Source of the DNA: Micromonospora echinofusca
GTDB taxonomy: Bacteria; Actinomycetota; Actinomycetes; Mycobacteriales; Micromonosporaceae
Reading direction: 5' to 3'
DNA: 64,000 bases
NCBI RefSeq assembly: GCF_900091445.1
Contig: NZ_LT607733.1
Location: forward strand, 4,057,001-4,121,000
How positions within the stretch are numbered: the stretch's first letter is position 1; each line of letters starts with the position of its first letter. Below the pieces are notes generated by a model that was not told where the DNA came from, ran no database searches, and saw only the letters and a program-made list of their open reading frames with translations. Position numbers and translations under genes: made by a program. Shown in pieces: positions 33,038 through 42,607 of the stretch.

Positions 33038-35020
33038 TCACTGCACGGAGAAGAAGGTCGACGGCGTTGACCACGTCACGCCGGCGGCCGCCGGGACCAC
33101 CGTCGCCGTCGTTCCGTCGACCGCCGGGGCGGCCGTCGGGTCGAACGGCACGCTGCGCAGCGTTCCGTCGGTGGCACCGTACACGATCCGGCCGGCGACC
33201 CAGGCCATGCCCCGCACGGTCGACCAGGTCACCCCGGTGGTGGGCAGCGTGAACTCGGTGGCGCCGAGGTAGTTGCCGTCGATCTCGAAGTAGCGGTAGT
33301 AGAGGCCGCTGGCGCCCGAGCGGGTGTAGTAGAGGCGCCCGTCGAGGTAGAACGCGCCGGTCATCAGCGCCGGGTTGAACCAGTCGTTGTAGCCGGAGGC
33401 CTCCCACGGCGCGCCGATCGCGCCGCCGTTGAACAGCGAGATGTCGATCCGGCTGCCCGTGGGGGTGCCGGCGACGGTGTGCGACCAGTAGATCCGGTCG
33501 GCCACCCGCCAGGTCGCGCCGGCCGCCGTGTAGTTGGGCTGGCTGACCGTGGTCGGGGTGCCCAGGCTGGCCCCGTCGAACGGCACCTTGGCCAGCTCGC
33601 CCGCGCCGGTGCCGACGTAGAGGTTGCCGGTGGCCGAGGTCGGCGCGTTCTTCGGGGTGATGGTGCGCCCGCCGGTCAGCGGGAACATCCCGAGCCGGCC
33701 GTGGTACTCGTTGCCCATGCCGTCGGAGTTGTGGCCGAAGTAGAGCCCGTCGCTGCCGCGCCAGAGCACCGGCACGGAGGAGCCCCAGTTGCTGGTGCCG
33801 GCCGGCATCGACGCGCTGCCGCTGCGGCGGGGGTTCCAGTTGACCGGCATGCCGGTGGCCGGGGTGACCGCCGCGATGCCGAGCCGGTCGATCGCGCCCT
33901 TGCCGGCGGTGTCGCTGGCGTTCGGGTTGTTCAGCCAGCGGAAGTGCCCGCCGAGGTAGATGACGTTGTCGGCGACCTCGACGGAGGTGATGGTGTCGTT
34001 GCCGGTGTAGTCGACCCAGGTGCCGAGCTGCCCGGCGCCCCGGGCGGCGGTCTCGAAGCGCACCAGCGCGTCGCAGTAGGCGGCCGGCCAGCCCGAGCCG
34101 CCGTTGGTGCCGACGACGAACCAGCTGCCGTCGCCGCCGAACTTGACGTCCTGCACGTAGTGCACGAAGGTCGCCGGCGACGCGCACGGCGGCACGAACT
34201 TCTCCGTGCTCCAGTCCAGCACCGTCGGGGTGCCGGTGACGTCGACCAACGCCATCTGGTTGCGCGGCAGGTCGTTGACGAGCGTGAAGTTGCCGCCGAC
34301 GGCCAGGGTGCCGCCGTCCGGGGAGACGTCGATGGTCCACACGTACGAGGTGGTCTGGTGACGCCCGACGGTGGCGTTGACGTTGAAGGTCGGGTCGATC
34401 GCGCCGGTCGTGGCGTTGAGCCGGCCGAGCCCGGCGTGCGCGGTGCCGTTGAGCCAGTTGAACGCCCCGGCCACGTAGAGCCAGTTGCCGTGCAGCGCCA
34501 GGTCGCGCACGGTGCCGCCGTCGGAGCGGCCGACCCAGCTGTCGACGATCTCGCCGGTGGCGGGGTCGAGCGCCACCAGGTTCTTGCGGGAGACGCCGTT
34601 GACGTTCTTGAAGGTGCCGCCGACGATCAGCGTGCCGCCGGGCCCGGCGACCAGCGTGTTGACCGCGCCGTCCAGCACCGGCAGGAAGCTGGTGGAGATG
34701 GTGCCGGTGGCCCGGTCGTACGCGAAGAGGTAGCGCTGGGTGGTCCACGCCGCGCTGGCGGTCTGCCGGATCTGGGTGAAGCTGCCGCCGACGAACACCG
34801 TGGAGCCGACCTGCGCGAAGGCGCGGGTCTCGCCGTCCCTGGCGTGCGGTGTGGCGTCGGCCGGGTTGGCCGAGACCAGGGTCGCCGGTTCGGGCGCCGG
34901 CACCAGGGCGGCGGACGTCCCGGTCGGGACGGCCAGCACGGCGGCGGCGGTCACGAGGGCGATCACCGCCGTCCGGGTGCGGAATCCGGCGGATCGCCGA
35001 GAGAGCGGGATGTCGGGCAC
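33038..35020 (-). CDS. Secreted delta-60-repeat beta-propeller protein
   Basis: Exported protein of 660 aa. A basic N-terminus and hydrophobic segment (18-37, ending TGTSA-A) form a signal peptide. The body has at least five repeats of the form hydrophobic-x-GG-x-F-x(3)-N (FVGGSFTQI, IVGGTFKNVNG, YVAGAFNWLNG, AVGGNFTLVND, YLGGHFRWLNN), the DUF5122/delta-60 pattern of bacterial beta-propellers. The C-terminal third has other blades. Four Cys may form disulfides. GTG start with GGAGG upstream, lying in an mRNA hairpin. Function unknown; placed between the polysaccharide operon and a GH26 gene, so a surface or matrix role is plausible. Confidence 0.82.
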   Translation of the reverse strand: MPDIPLSRRSAGFRTRTAVIALVTAAAVLAVPTGTSAALVPAPEPATLVSANPADATPHARDGETRAFAQVGSTVFVGGSFTQIRQTASAAWTTQRYLFAYDRATGTISTSFLPVLDGAVNTLVAGPGGTLIVGGTFKNVNGVSRKNLVALDPATGEIVDSWVGRSDGGTVRDLALHGNWLYVAGAFNWLNGTAHAGLGRLNATTGAIDPTFNVNATVGRHQTTSYVWTIDVSPDGGTLAVGGNFTLVNDLPRNQMALVDVTGTPTVLDWSTEKFVPPCASPATFVHYVQDVKFGGDGSWFVVGTNGGSGWPAAYCDALVRFETAARGAGQLGTWVDYTGNDTITSVEVADNVIYLGGHFRWLNNPNASDTAGKGAIDRLGIAAVTPATGMPVNWNPRRSGSASMPAGTSNWGSSVPVLWRGSDGLYFGHNSDGMGNEYHGRLGMFPLTGGRTITPKNAPTSATGNLYVGTGAGELAKVPFDGASLGTPTTVSQPNYTAAGATWRVADRIYWSHTVAGTPTGSRIDISLFNGGAIGAPWEASGYNDWFNPALMTGAFYLDGRLYYTRSGASGLYYRYFEIDGNYLGATEFTLPTTGVTWSTVRGMAWVAGRIVYGATDGTLRSVPFDPTAAPAVDGTTATVVPAAAGVTWSTPSTFFSVQ

Positions 35021-35060
35021 GCTACGCCTCCATGTCGGGAGAGAACCCGCGTAGCGTGCC
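35016..35060 (-). promoter_or_regulatory. Start-codon-sequestering mRNA hairpin
   Basis: Perfect 12-bp inverted repeat GGCACGCTACGC (35016-35027) / GCGTAGCGTGCC (35049-35060) with a 21-nt loop. In the propeller mRNA the 3' arm contains the GUG start and the GGAGG ribosome site sits at the loop edge, so folding would hide initiation. Confidence 0.6.
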
Positions 35061-35187
35061 TGGTCGACCCTGTCTGGCGATATCCGCCGATTGGGCGGTC
35101 ACTGCATCGGCAACATGACACCGCACACAGCAGGTCGGATGTCCGACTCGCCCGTATCACTCCCGGTCAGATTGTGAACGCGTGACG

Positions 35188-36888
35188 TCAGCGGGCGCCC
35201 CCGGTGGGCTGCCTCAGGTAGCTGTCGCGCCCGGCGCGGGCGAAGCCCGCCACCGACGAGGCGTCGTGGTTCATGGTCATGTCGCAGGTGCTCGACCGGC
35301 GGGTCATCCCCGGGGAGTTGAAGTAGATCGCCGCCTTGATCTTCGGGTGCGCCTTGAGCGCCGCCGGGAACTCCTCGAACCAGCGCCGCTTCGCGTCCGG
35401 GTCGGCCGCGTCGAAGTTGGTGCCGAACTCCGCGAGCATCCGCGGCTTGCCGACCCCGAGACGGTTCTCGTCCAGCCAGCGGTAGAAGCCGCCGATCGTG
35501 GTGGCCGGGCTCTTCCAGACCTTGCTGCCGTTGCAGACGTGGAAGTTGTACGGGTCGTAGCCGACCCAGTCGACGTACCGGTCACCCGGGTAGAGGCCGG
35601 TGTAGCGGTCGTAGTGGCCCGACCAGCCCATCATCGTCCACACCCAGACCGCGTTGTCGGCGCCCGCCGCGGCGAACCGGTCGTGCACGTGCCGCCAGGC
35701 GCGGACGAAGTCGGCGTCGCTGCCCTTGGCCGGCTCGTCCTCCGGCTCGTGGTCGAAGCCCATGAACACCGGCACGCCGGTGTCGCGGATCCGCCCGGCG
35801 ACCGCGTCGATGGTGGCGTCGTAGCGGCCACTGTAGACGTCCTGCCAGGTCAGCACCGTGCCGGAGGAGAAGATCCGCGACTCCCAGGCGAAGAACATCA
35901 GCCGACCCTCGCGCATCTGCTGCCGCTGGTAGGCGTCGGGGAAGGCGCCGTTGCTGCCGGCGTTGGAGAAGTCGTGGTAGCGGTGCACGATGTCGAACTT
36001 CCGCCCGACCTGCGCCTCCACCTCGGCGACCGCCGCGCCGTGGTCCCACCCGTCGCCGGCGCTCGACGGGGAGTACATCCCCCACCAGGCGCCGCAGGAG
36101 GGCACCAGCCTGCTCGACACCGCGCCGCACCGATCCGTCCCGCCCGACGGGCTCGCCGACGGGCTCGGGGTGGCGCGGGTGGGGCTCGTGCTGGGCGTCG
36201 GCCTCGGCGTGGGGCTGGGCGCGACCGTCCGGCTCGGCGACGGAGCGGCGCTGGTCACCACCGGGGTGGGTCGGGTGCCGACGTCGTAGCTGATCTCCAG
36301 GCGCGGCCGCAGGTCGGGGTTGCGGTTCTCCGTCGACGCCCAGTAGATCCTCGTCTCGAGGCCGGTCTGCGCCAGCGACACCGTCCAGGTGCCGTTGCCC
36401 TTCACCAGGGCCGAGACGTCCCACTCGTTGAAGCCCTTCGCCACCTTCGAGACGGTGTCCAGGGCCGCCCCCGGCAGCGCCGGTGTCGGCCGGGCCGCGC
36501 GGGCGTCCACCACGCTGGAGTGCGCGCTCACGGTCGCCGCGAACTCCTGCCACGCGTGCACCCGCAGCGTGGCCCGCACGTTGACCGCCGTCGCCGGCAG
36601 GGTGGTCACGGCGAACTGGACGACCGCCTCCCGGCCGCCCCGGGGGTTGCCGTCGCAGCGGGTCGCGCAGGTCGCCAGCGTCGTCTTCGCCCCGTTGTCG
36701 CCGTCCTGCGTCACCATGGTCGCCGTGGTGTCGGCGGTCGCCCGGATCGACAGGTCGTCGGCGGCCAGCAGCGGCATGGTGGTGGCCGCGATGCCGACCA
36801 CCACCGTGGCCCCGGCCACGCCGAGGACGACGGCCTTGCGTCGCGGGCCGGGGTGCCGGGTGAGGCGGTGCAGTCCGTGCCGAGCCAA
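35188..36888 (-). CDS. Secreted GH26 glycoside hydrolase with N-terminal carbohydrate-associated domain
   Basis: Extracellular enzyme of 566 aa, likely acting on beta-mannan or a related beta-glucan. Order: basic N-terminus and signal/anchor helix (18-43), a DNRLRE/CBM96-like beta domain (about 45-203, ending RPRLEISYDV), a Pro/Ser/Thr linker (205-250), then the GH26 barrel. The proposed acid/base is Glu381 in FDHEPED and the nucleophile Glu487 in MLAEFGTNF; WGMYSP at the domain start is also typical. ATG start. It borders aroE. The 36889-37041 gap holds its promoter region; no gene there. Confidence 0.85.
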   Translation of the reverse strand: MARHGLHRLTRHPGPRRKAVVLGVAGATVVVGIAATTMPLLAADDLSIRATADTTATMVTQDGDNGAKTTLATCATRCDGNPRGGREAVVQFAVTTLPATAVNVRATLRVHAWQEFAATVSAHSSVVDARAARPTPALPGAALDTVSKVAKGFNEWDVSALVKGNGTWTVSLAQTGLETRIYWASTENRNPDLRPRLEISYDVGTRPTPVVTSAAPSPSRTVAPSPTPRPTPSTSPTRATPSPSASPSGGTDRCGAVSSRLVPSCGAWWGMYSPSSAGDGWDHGAAVAEVEAQVGRKFDIVHRYHDFSNAGSNGAFPDAYQRQQMREGRLMFFAWESRIFSSGTVLTWQDVYSGRYDATIDAVAGRIRDTGVPVFMGFDHEPEDEPAKGSDADFVRAWRHVHDRFAAAGADNAVWVWTMMGWSGHYDRYTGLYPGDRYVDWVGYDPYNFHVCNGSKVWKSPATTIGGFYRWLDENRLGVGKPRMLAEFGTNFDAADPDAKRRWFEEFPAALKAHPKIKAAIYFNSPGMTRRSSTCDMTMNHDASSVAGFARAGRDSYLRQPTGGAR

Positions 36889-37041
36889 GGTGAACTCCCT
36901 GTGTGTCGGGCGGTGACGGTCAGCAGCGTAACCACGGCCGCAGCGTGACGTGGGGACGACAGCCGGACCTAAGCGCGTCTTAACCGTCGCCTAAGGATGC
37001 ACCGGATGGCCACAGGGGACACATCCGTCCCGTCTGAGCGC

Positions 37042-37866
37042 TCAGATCGCGCGGGCGGCGGCGAGCGCCGCGGCCATCGCCGCCCGGGGCGCCGCGACGC
37101 CCGTGAAGTGCTCGAACTGGCCCACCGCCTGGGCCAGCAGCAGGTCGAGGCCGGAGACGATCCGGCAGCCGGCCGCCTCGGCCGACGCGGCCAGCGGCGT
37201 CGGCCACGGGTCGTAGAGCGCGTCGAAGAGCACCGTCTCCGGCCGCCAGGCCACCGTGTCGGCGAGCGGATCCGCCACACCCTTCGGCACCGTGGAGACC
37301 ACCAGGTCGGCGCGGCAGCGGTCGGCCGCGTCGGTCCAGGGCGCGCCGGTCATCGGCACACCGACCGCGCGGGCCACCGGGCGCAGTTCGTCGACCGCCG
37401 CCGGGCGGCGGGCCACCACGGTCACCGCGTCGGCGTCGAGCCGCCCCGCCGCGGCAACCGCCGCGCGGGCCGTGCCGCCCGCGCCCAGCACCGTCACCGT
37501 CGCCCCCGGGCGCACCCCGGCGTCGGTGAGCACCTCGACCATGCCGACCACGTCGGTGTTGTCGGCGTACCAGGAGCCGTCCGGTCGGCGTACCAGCGTG
37601 TTGGCGGCGCCGACGGCGGCGGCGAGCGGCGAGACCTCGGCGGCCACCGCGAGCGCCGCTTCCTTGCCGGGCATGGTCACCGACAGCCCGGCCCACTCCG
37701 GGCCGAGGCCGGCGACCACGTCCGGCAGCTCCGCCGCCGCGCACTCGATCCGGGTGTACGACCACCCGGTCAGCCCCGCCGCCGCGTAGCCGGCGTTGTG
37801 GATCACCGGGGAGAGGGAGTGCGCGATCGGCGTGCCGAGCACTCCCGCCCGCCGTGCGGTCGTCAT
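37042..37866 (-). CDS. aroE: Shikimate dehydrogenase
   Basis: NADPH-dependent reduction of 3-dehydroshikimate. The 274-aa protein has the substrate motif GTPIAHSLSPVIHN (11-24), the catalytic Lys in SVTMPGKE and the NADP loop VLGAGGTARAAVAA; the C-terminal GLDLLLAQAVGQFEHFTG is also diagnostic. ATG overlaps the mltG stop by one base (TGATG). It is cut off from aroC, its usual downstream neighbour, by 15 kb. Confidence 0.96.
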   Translation of the reverse strand: MTTARRAGVLGTPIAHSLSPVIHNAGYAAAGLTGWSYTRIECAAAELPDVVAGLGPEWAGLSVTMPGKEAALAVAAEVSPLAAAVGAANTLVRRPDGSWYADNTDVVGMVEVLTDAGVRPGATVTVLGAGGTARAAVAAAGRLDADAVTVVARRPAAVDELRPVARAVGVPMTGAPWTDAADRCRADLVVSTVPKGVADPLADTVAWRPETVLFDALYDPWPTPLAASAEAAGCRIVSGLDLLLAQAVGQFEHFTGVAAPRAAMAAALAAARAI

Positions 37867-39068
37867 CAGATGATCCCGGCCTCCTTGGCCTTGACCTTGT
37901 TCCGCTCGTGCTCCTCGATAGTCTCGGCGAAGGCGGAGTGTCCCTCCTTGTCGATCGCCACGAAGAAGAGCCACTTGCCGGCCGGCGGGTCCATCGCGCC
38001 CTCCATGGCCTCCTTCCCCGGGTTGTTGATCGGGGTGGGCACCAGGCCGCGCAGCTTGCGGCTGTACGGGTTCTTGGTGTCGAGCAGCTCCTCCTCGGTC
38101 ATCTGCCCGGACGTCTTGGTCTTCTGTCCGGTCAGCTCCAGGTAGTAGTTGACCGTGACGTCCATCTCCAGGCAGTTGCACGGGAACTCGCCGAAGACCC
38201 GGTTGTACGCCACCCGGGCGACCTTGCCCAGGTCGTCCTTGTTCCCCGCCTCGGCCTGTGCCAGCGACGCGACGATCAGCGCCTCGTACGGGCTGATCTT
38301 GCGCTCCTTCTGCACCCGGTCGGCGAACTGCATCTCGCTGGTCACGCTGAGGAAGTTCTCGACCATCTGCTCGATGATCGTCTCGGCGGTCGCCTTCGGC
38401 GGGATCTCGTAGGTGTCCGGGTAGAGGAAGCCCTCGATCGACGGCTTGACCTTCTTGTTGTCGGTGCGCTTGAACCACCAGTCCGGTACGCCCCGCGCGA
38501 TCGGGTCCTTCGCCGCCGCCTCGAAGTCCTTCACCGGGATCTTGGTTTCCTTGGAGAGCAGCTGGTAGACGTTCTTCGCGGTCCGGCCCTCCGGGATCGT
38601 GACCCCGTTGACGATCCGGTTCTTCAGGTCGAGCATCGCGGTGACCGCGCTCTCGCCGCTCATCTGCTTGCGCAGCTTGTAGGTGCCCGGCTGGATGTTC
38701 TTGCTGCGGGCGTTCGCCTCGGCGGCCTCGATGAACGCCTTGGCGCTCTTCACCACGTCGGCGGCGACCAGCGCGTTGGCCATGTCGGCGATCAGCGCGC
38801 CCTGCTTGATCTCGACCGTCACCTCGCCGGTGCCCGCACCGTCGTAGTCGGGCGTCACGAAGTAGCTCTGGACGCGGTCGAAGCCGTAGAAGGCGCCGCC
38901 GCCGATCGTGCCCAGCAGGACGAAGGCGAGCAGCAGGGCCAGGGCGGTCTTGCCCCGGCCGCCACCACCGCCGGAGCCGCCCTTGCGCTTGCGCACCGCG
39001 CCGCGCCGGTGCTTGCCCTTCTCCCCCCGGTCCTGCTCGTCGAACCCGAGGTCAAGATCGTCCATCAT
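37866..39068 (-). CDS. mltG: Endolytic murein transglycosylase MltG
   Basis: Cleaves nascent peptidoglycan strands at the membrane. The 400-aa protein has a Lys/Arg/Gly-rich cytoplasmic tail (1-40), one transmembrane helix (about 41-60), a LysM-like region and the YceG domain. The catalytic Glu is in VASLAQAEAG, followed by KVARVAYNR; GFLYPDTYEI and the terminal PINNPG are further signatures. Two consecutive ATG codons (39068, 39065) could start it; both overlap the ruvX stop. Confidence 0.95.
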   Translation of the reverse strand: MMDDLDLGFDEQDRGEKGKHRRGAVRKRKGGSGGGGGRGKTALALLLAFVLLGTIGGGAFYGFDRVQSYFVTPDYDGAGTGEVTVEIKQGALIADMANALVAADVVKSAKAFIEAAEANARSKNIQPGTYKLRKQMSGESAVTAMLDLKNRIVNGVTIPEGRTAKNVYQLLSKETKIPVKDFEAAAKDPIARGVPDWWFKRTDNKKVKPSIEGFLYPDTYEIPPKATAETIIEQMVENFLSVTSEMQFADRVQKERKISPYEALIVASLAQAEAGNKDDLGKVARVAYNRVFGEFPCNCLEMDVTVNYYLELTGQKTKTSGQMTEEELLDTKNPYSRKLRGLVPTPINNPGKEAMEGAMDPPAGKWLFFVAIDKEGHSAFAETIEEHERNKVKAKEAGII

Positions 39069-39526
39069 CGCGTCCGCCTCCGCTGCGCGTCCAGCCAGCT
39101 CTGCAGAATCTCCACCGCGGCAGCCTGGTCGACCACCGCACGTTGCCGTTTCCCTCGGACACCACGCTCGGCAAGCCTACGAGACGCCACGACCGTGGAC
39201 ATCCTCTCGTCGGTGAGCGCCACCGGAACGGGCGCTATTACATCGGCCAGTCGGTCAGCGTACGCCTTCACGTGTACGGCGGCCGGACCGTGCTTGCCGA
39301 CGAGATTGACCGGTAGGCCGACGACGACCTCGACCGCCTCGTGCTCGGCCACCAGCGCGCCGAGCGCGGCGATGTCGGCCGGCACCGCGTCCGGGGCGGC
39401 CGTGAGGTCGCGGGTGAGCGTCACCAGCGGGGTGGCCAGCACGCCGTGCGGGTCCGAGCGGGACACCCCCACCCGGACCTGCCCGACGTCCACCCCGAGC
39501 CGGACGCCTCGGGACAATTCGCTCAC
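39065..39526 (-). CDS. ruvX: RuvX/YqgF pre-16S rRNA nuclease family protein
   Basis: RNase H-like nuclease of 153 aa, implicated in 16S rRNA 5' processing (also annotated as a Holliday junction resolvase). The first Asp is in RLGVDVGQVRVGVSRSD, the second acidic site in VVVGLPVNLVGKHGPAA, and the third in LTDERMSTVVASRRL with DQAAAVEILQSWL at the end. GTG start from GGGGAG eight bases upstream. alaS-ruvX-mltG-aroE is a conserved actinobacterial order. Confidence 0.94.
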   Translation of the reverse strand: MSELSRGVRLGVDVGQVRVGVSRSDPHGVLATPLVTLTRDLTAAPDAVPADIAALGALVAEHEAVEVVVGLPVNLVGKHGPAAVHVKAYADRLADVIAPVPVALTDERMSTVVASRRLAERGVRGKRQRAVVDQAAAVEILQSWLDAQRRRTR

Positions 39527-39554
39527 GGTCGGTGACTCCCCCTGAAACGGCGAA

Positions 39555-39583
39555 CCAGGGCGGACCACGCGGGTCCGCCCTGG
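39555..39583. terminator. Hairpin between alaS and ruvX
   Basis: Perfect 12-bp stem CCAGGGCGGACC / GGTCCGCCCTGG with a 5-nt loop, in the 73-bp gap after the alaS stop. It suggests alaS transcription ends or is attenuated before ruvX. Confidence 0.75.
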
Positions 39584-39599
39584 CCGCTGCGAGCACGTA

Positions 39600-42278
39600 T
39601 CACGCGTCGGCGATCGCCTTCTCGACCGTGCGGAGCAGGTTCGGCGCCTCGGCGGCCGGCAGGCCGCCACCCTGGGCGAGGTCGGGGCTGCCGCCACCGC
39701 GACCGGAGAAGGCCGCCTTGACCAGGTCGGACGCGGCCAGGCCCCGGCTACGCGCGGCCGAATTCACCGCGACGACCAGCGACGCCTTGCCTCCCGCCCG
39801 CGCCGCCACCGCGACGACCGCCGGCCGCGCCGGGTCGATCTTGCCGCGGACCTCCTGGGCGAGGGTCCGCACGTCGTTGCCGGCCGCGCCCTCCGGCGCC
39901 TCGGTGCCCACGTACGCGACACCGCGCACGTCCTTCGCCTGCGCCGCGAGCGCCGCCGCGCCACCGAGCACCAGCTGGGCCCGCAGCTTCTCCAGCTCCT
40001 TCTCGGCGTCGCGCAGCTGCGTCACGGTCTGCTCGACCCGATCGGCGACCTGGTCGTTGGGCACCCGGTACAGCTCGGCGAGGCGGGACACCAGCAGGTG
40101 CTCCCGGGCCAGGAAGTTGAAGGCGTCCATGCCGACCAGGGCCTCGACCCGGCGCACCCCGGAGCCGATCGACGACTCGTTGAGGATCTTCACCAGGCCG
40201 AGCTGGCCGGAGCGGGAGACGTGGGTGCCGCCGCACAGCTCGCGGGCGTAGTCGCCGACCTCGACGACCCGCACCTCCTCGCCGTACTTCTCGCCGAACA
40301 GCGCCATCGCCCCGATGCGCCGCGCCTCCTCCAGCGAGGTGATGAAGGCGTGCACCTCCAGGTCGGCGAGGAGCACCTCGTTGACCTGCTGCTCGACGTC
40401 GCGCAGCACGCTCGGCGCCACCCCCGTCGGGGTGTTGAAGTCGAACCGCAGCCGCCCCGGGGCGTTCAGCGAACCCGCCTGGGTGGCGGACTCGCCGAGG
40501 AAGTTGCGCATCGTCTGGTGCACCAGGTGCGTCGCGGTGTGCGACCGGGAGATCGCCCGCCGGCGGGTGGTGTCGATCTCGGCGTAGCCGGTCTCCCCCG
40601 CCCGCACCTCGCCCCGCAGCACCCGGGCGCGGTGCACGATCAGGCCGGGCACCGGCTGCTGCACGTCGAGCACCTCGACCTGGCCGCCGCCGACGGTGAT
40701 CATGCCCAGGTCGGGCTGCTGCCCGCCGCCCTCGGCGTAGAACGGGGTGGCGTCGAGGACCAGCTCGATCGTGTCGCCCTCGACCGCCGCCTGGCGGGGG
40801 CCGTCGACGCCGAGCACGGCCCGCACCGTCGACTCCCGGGACACCTCGCTGTAGCCGGTGAACGTCACCGGGCCGCCCGAGTCGAGCACCGACCGGTACG
40901 CCGACAGGTCCGTGTGCCCGGTCTTGCGCGCCTGGGCGTCGGCCTTGGCGCGGGCCCGCTGGTCGGCCATCAGCCGGCGGAAACCCTCCGCGTCGACCGC
41001 CAGGCCCTGCTCGGCCGCGATCTCCAGCGTCAGGTCGATCGGGAAGCCGTACGTGTCGTGCAGCTGGAACGCCTTCTCGCCCGACAGCGCCGGCTTGCCG
41101 GCGGTGCGGGTCTCGGCGATCGCCGTGTCCAGGATCGTGGTGCCGGCCCGCAGGGTGGACAGGAAGGCGTCCTCCTCCGCGTACGCGTAGTCGGCGATCC
41201 GGTCGAAGTCGGCGGCCAGCTCCGGGTACGACGGGGACATGCAGTCGCGGGCCACCGGCAGCAGCTCGGGCAGCGCCCGCTCCTGCCAGCCCAGCAGCCG
41301 CACCGACCGGATCGCCCGGCGCATGATGCGACGCAGCACGTAGCCGCGCCCCTCGTTGCTCGGGGTGACGCCGTCGCCGATCAGCATCAGCGCCGTACGC
41401 ACGTGGTCGGCGATCACCCGCAGCCGCACGTCGTCCGGGTGCGACTCGCTGGCGACCTGGCCGGACCGGGCGCCGTAGCGCTTGTCGGTCAGCTCGGCGG
41501 CCCGGTCGAGGATCGGCCGGACCTCGTCGATCTCGTAGAGGTTGTCGACGCCCTGGAGGATGGACGCCATCCGCTCCAGGCCCATGCCGGTGTCGATGTT
41601 CTTCGCCGGCAGGTCACCGAGGATCGGGTAGTCCTGCTTGCCGGTGCCCGGGCCGCGCTCGAACTGCATGAAGACGAGGTTCCAGAACTCCATGTAGCGG
41701 TCCTCGTCGACCGCCGGGCCGCCCTCGCGGCCATACTCCGGGCCACGGTCGTAGAACAGCTCGGAGCACGGGCCGCACGGGCCGGGGATGCCCATCGACC
41801 AGAAGTTGTCCGCCTTGCCCCGGCGCACGATCCGCTCGGTCGGCACGCCGACCGCGCGCCAGATCTCGAACGCCTCGTCGTCGTCGAGGTAGACCGTCGG
41901 CCAGATCCGCTCCGGGTCGAGGCCGAACCCGCCCTGCTCCTGGGACTTGGTGACCAGGTCCCAGGCGAGCGGGATCGCCCCGTCCTTGAAGTAGTCACCG
42001 AAGGAGAAGTTGCCGTTCATCTGGAAGAACGTGCCGTGCCGGCTGGTCTTGCCGACCTCGTCGATGTCGGGCGTACGGATGCACTTCTGCACGCTGACCG
42101 CCCGCCGGTACGGCGGGGTCTGCTGCCCCAGGAAGTAGGGCACGAACTGCACCATGCCGGCGTTGACGAACAGCAGGTTCGGGTCGCTGATGGCGGGCAG
42201 CGGAGCGGACGGCACCACGGTGTGGCCGTTCGCCTCGAAGTGGGCGAGGTACCGCCGCTTGATCTCCGCCGTCTTCAT
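39600..42278 (-). CDS. alaS: Alanyl-tRNA synthetase
   Basis: Charges tRNA-Ala. The 892-aa protein has class II motif 1 to 3 regions ([41 protein letters not shown]), the editing-domain metal motifs SHTATHLVH and [10 protein letters not shown], and the C-terminal C-Ala/DHHA1 domain with [18 protein letters not shown] start. Its first four bases overlap the stop of the small membrane gene upstream. Confidence 0.98.
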   Translation of the reverse strand: MKTAEIKRRYLAHFEANGHTVVPSAPLPAISDPNLLFVNAGMVQFVPYFLGQQTPPYRRAVSVQKCIRTPDIDEVGKTSRHGTFFQMNGNFSFGDYFKDGAIPLAWDLVTKSQEQGGFGLDPERIWPTVYLDDDEAFEIWRAVGVPTERIVRRGKADNFWSMGIPGPCGPCSELFYDRGPEYGREGGPAVDEDRYMEFWNLVFMQFERGPGTGKQDYPILGDLPAKNIDTGMGLERMASILQGVDNLYEIDEVRPILDRAAELTDKRYGARSGQVASESHPDDVRLRVIADHVRTALMLIGDGVTPSNEGRGYVLRRIMRRAIRSVRLLGWQERALPELLPVARDCMSPSYPELAADFDRIADYAYAEEDAFLSTLRAGTTILDTAIAETRTAGKPALSGEKAFQLHDTYGFPIDLTLEIAAEQGLAVDAEGFRRLMADQRARAKADAQARKTGHTDLSAYRSVLDSGGPVTFTGYSEVSRESTVRAVLGVDGPRQAAVEGDTIELVLDATPFYAEGGGQQPDLGMITVGGGQVEVLDVQQPVPGLIVHRARVLRGEVRAGETGYAEIDTTRRRAISRSHTATHLVHQTMRNFLGESATQAGSLNAPGRLRFDFNTPTGVAPSVLRDVEQQVNEVLLADLEVHAFITSLEEARRIGAMALFGEKYGEEVRVVEVGDYARELCGGTHVSRSGQLGLVKILNESSIGSGVRRVEALVGMDAFNFLAREHLLVSRLAELYRVPNDQVADRVEQTVTQLRDAEKELEKLRAQLVLGGAAALAAQAKDVRGVAYVGTEAPEGAAGNDVRTLAQEVRGKIDPARPAVVAVAARAGGKASLVVAVNSAARSRGLAASDLVKAAFSGRGGGSPDLAQGGGLPAAEAPNLLRTVEKAIADA

Positions 42279-42580
42279 CGCTGGTGGTCCTCCGGAAAGA
42301 TCTCTCGGTCGCCGATGCGCGGGTCCTCCCGCAGCTCGGCAAACTGGTCGTCGAACGCCTCGCCATGGGCGAACGCCTCGTGGATCTCCTGCTCGCGCTC
42401 GGCCATCGCGATCCGGACGTCCTCCACGAAGCTACGCAGCGACTCCGCCAGCCCGCCAGCGGATTCGGTCACCGTGCTGGCGATGCCGGCCGGGGTGTAC
42501 GCCTGTGCGGTGCGGGTGGCCTTGCGGACCACCACCACGCCGACGGCCAGCCCGATGCCGAGCCAGAACAACCGCCTCAT
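42275..42580 (-). CDS. Small single-pass membrane protein upstream of alaS (DUF6167-like)
   Basis: 101 aa with an N-terminal hydrophobic helix ([16 protein letters not shown], 3-18) and a helical, acidic cytoplasmic remainder ([27 protein letters not shown]). No catalytic motif. ATG start; overlaps alaS by four bases. A protein of this sort recurs before alaS in Micromonosporaceae and Streptomyces, from memory. Function unknown; with the DUF948 gene it may be a small membrane complex. Confidence 0.85.
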   Translation of the reverse strand: MRRLFWLGIGLAVGVVVVRKATRTAQAYTPAGIASTVTESAGGLAESLRSFVEDVRIAMAEREQEIHEAFAHGEAFDDQFAELREDPRIGDREIFPEDHQR

Positions 42581-42607
42581 CTCCGAGCTCCTCCTGGTCG
42601 TGCCGGA

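Noticed and set aside
35134..35147. GTCGGA-TG-TCCGAC palindrome upstream of the propeller gene
   Set aside because: Six-bp arms in GC-rich DNA, no aligned promoter; chance is likely.
37034..37045. CTGAGCGCTCAG palindrome at the aroE stop
   Set aside because: Twelve bases and partly coding; too short to call a terminator or operator.
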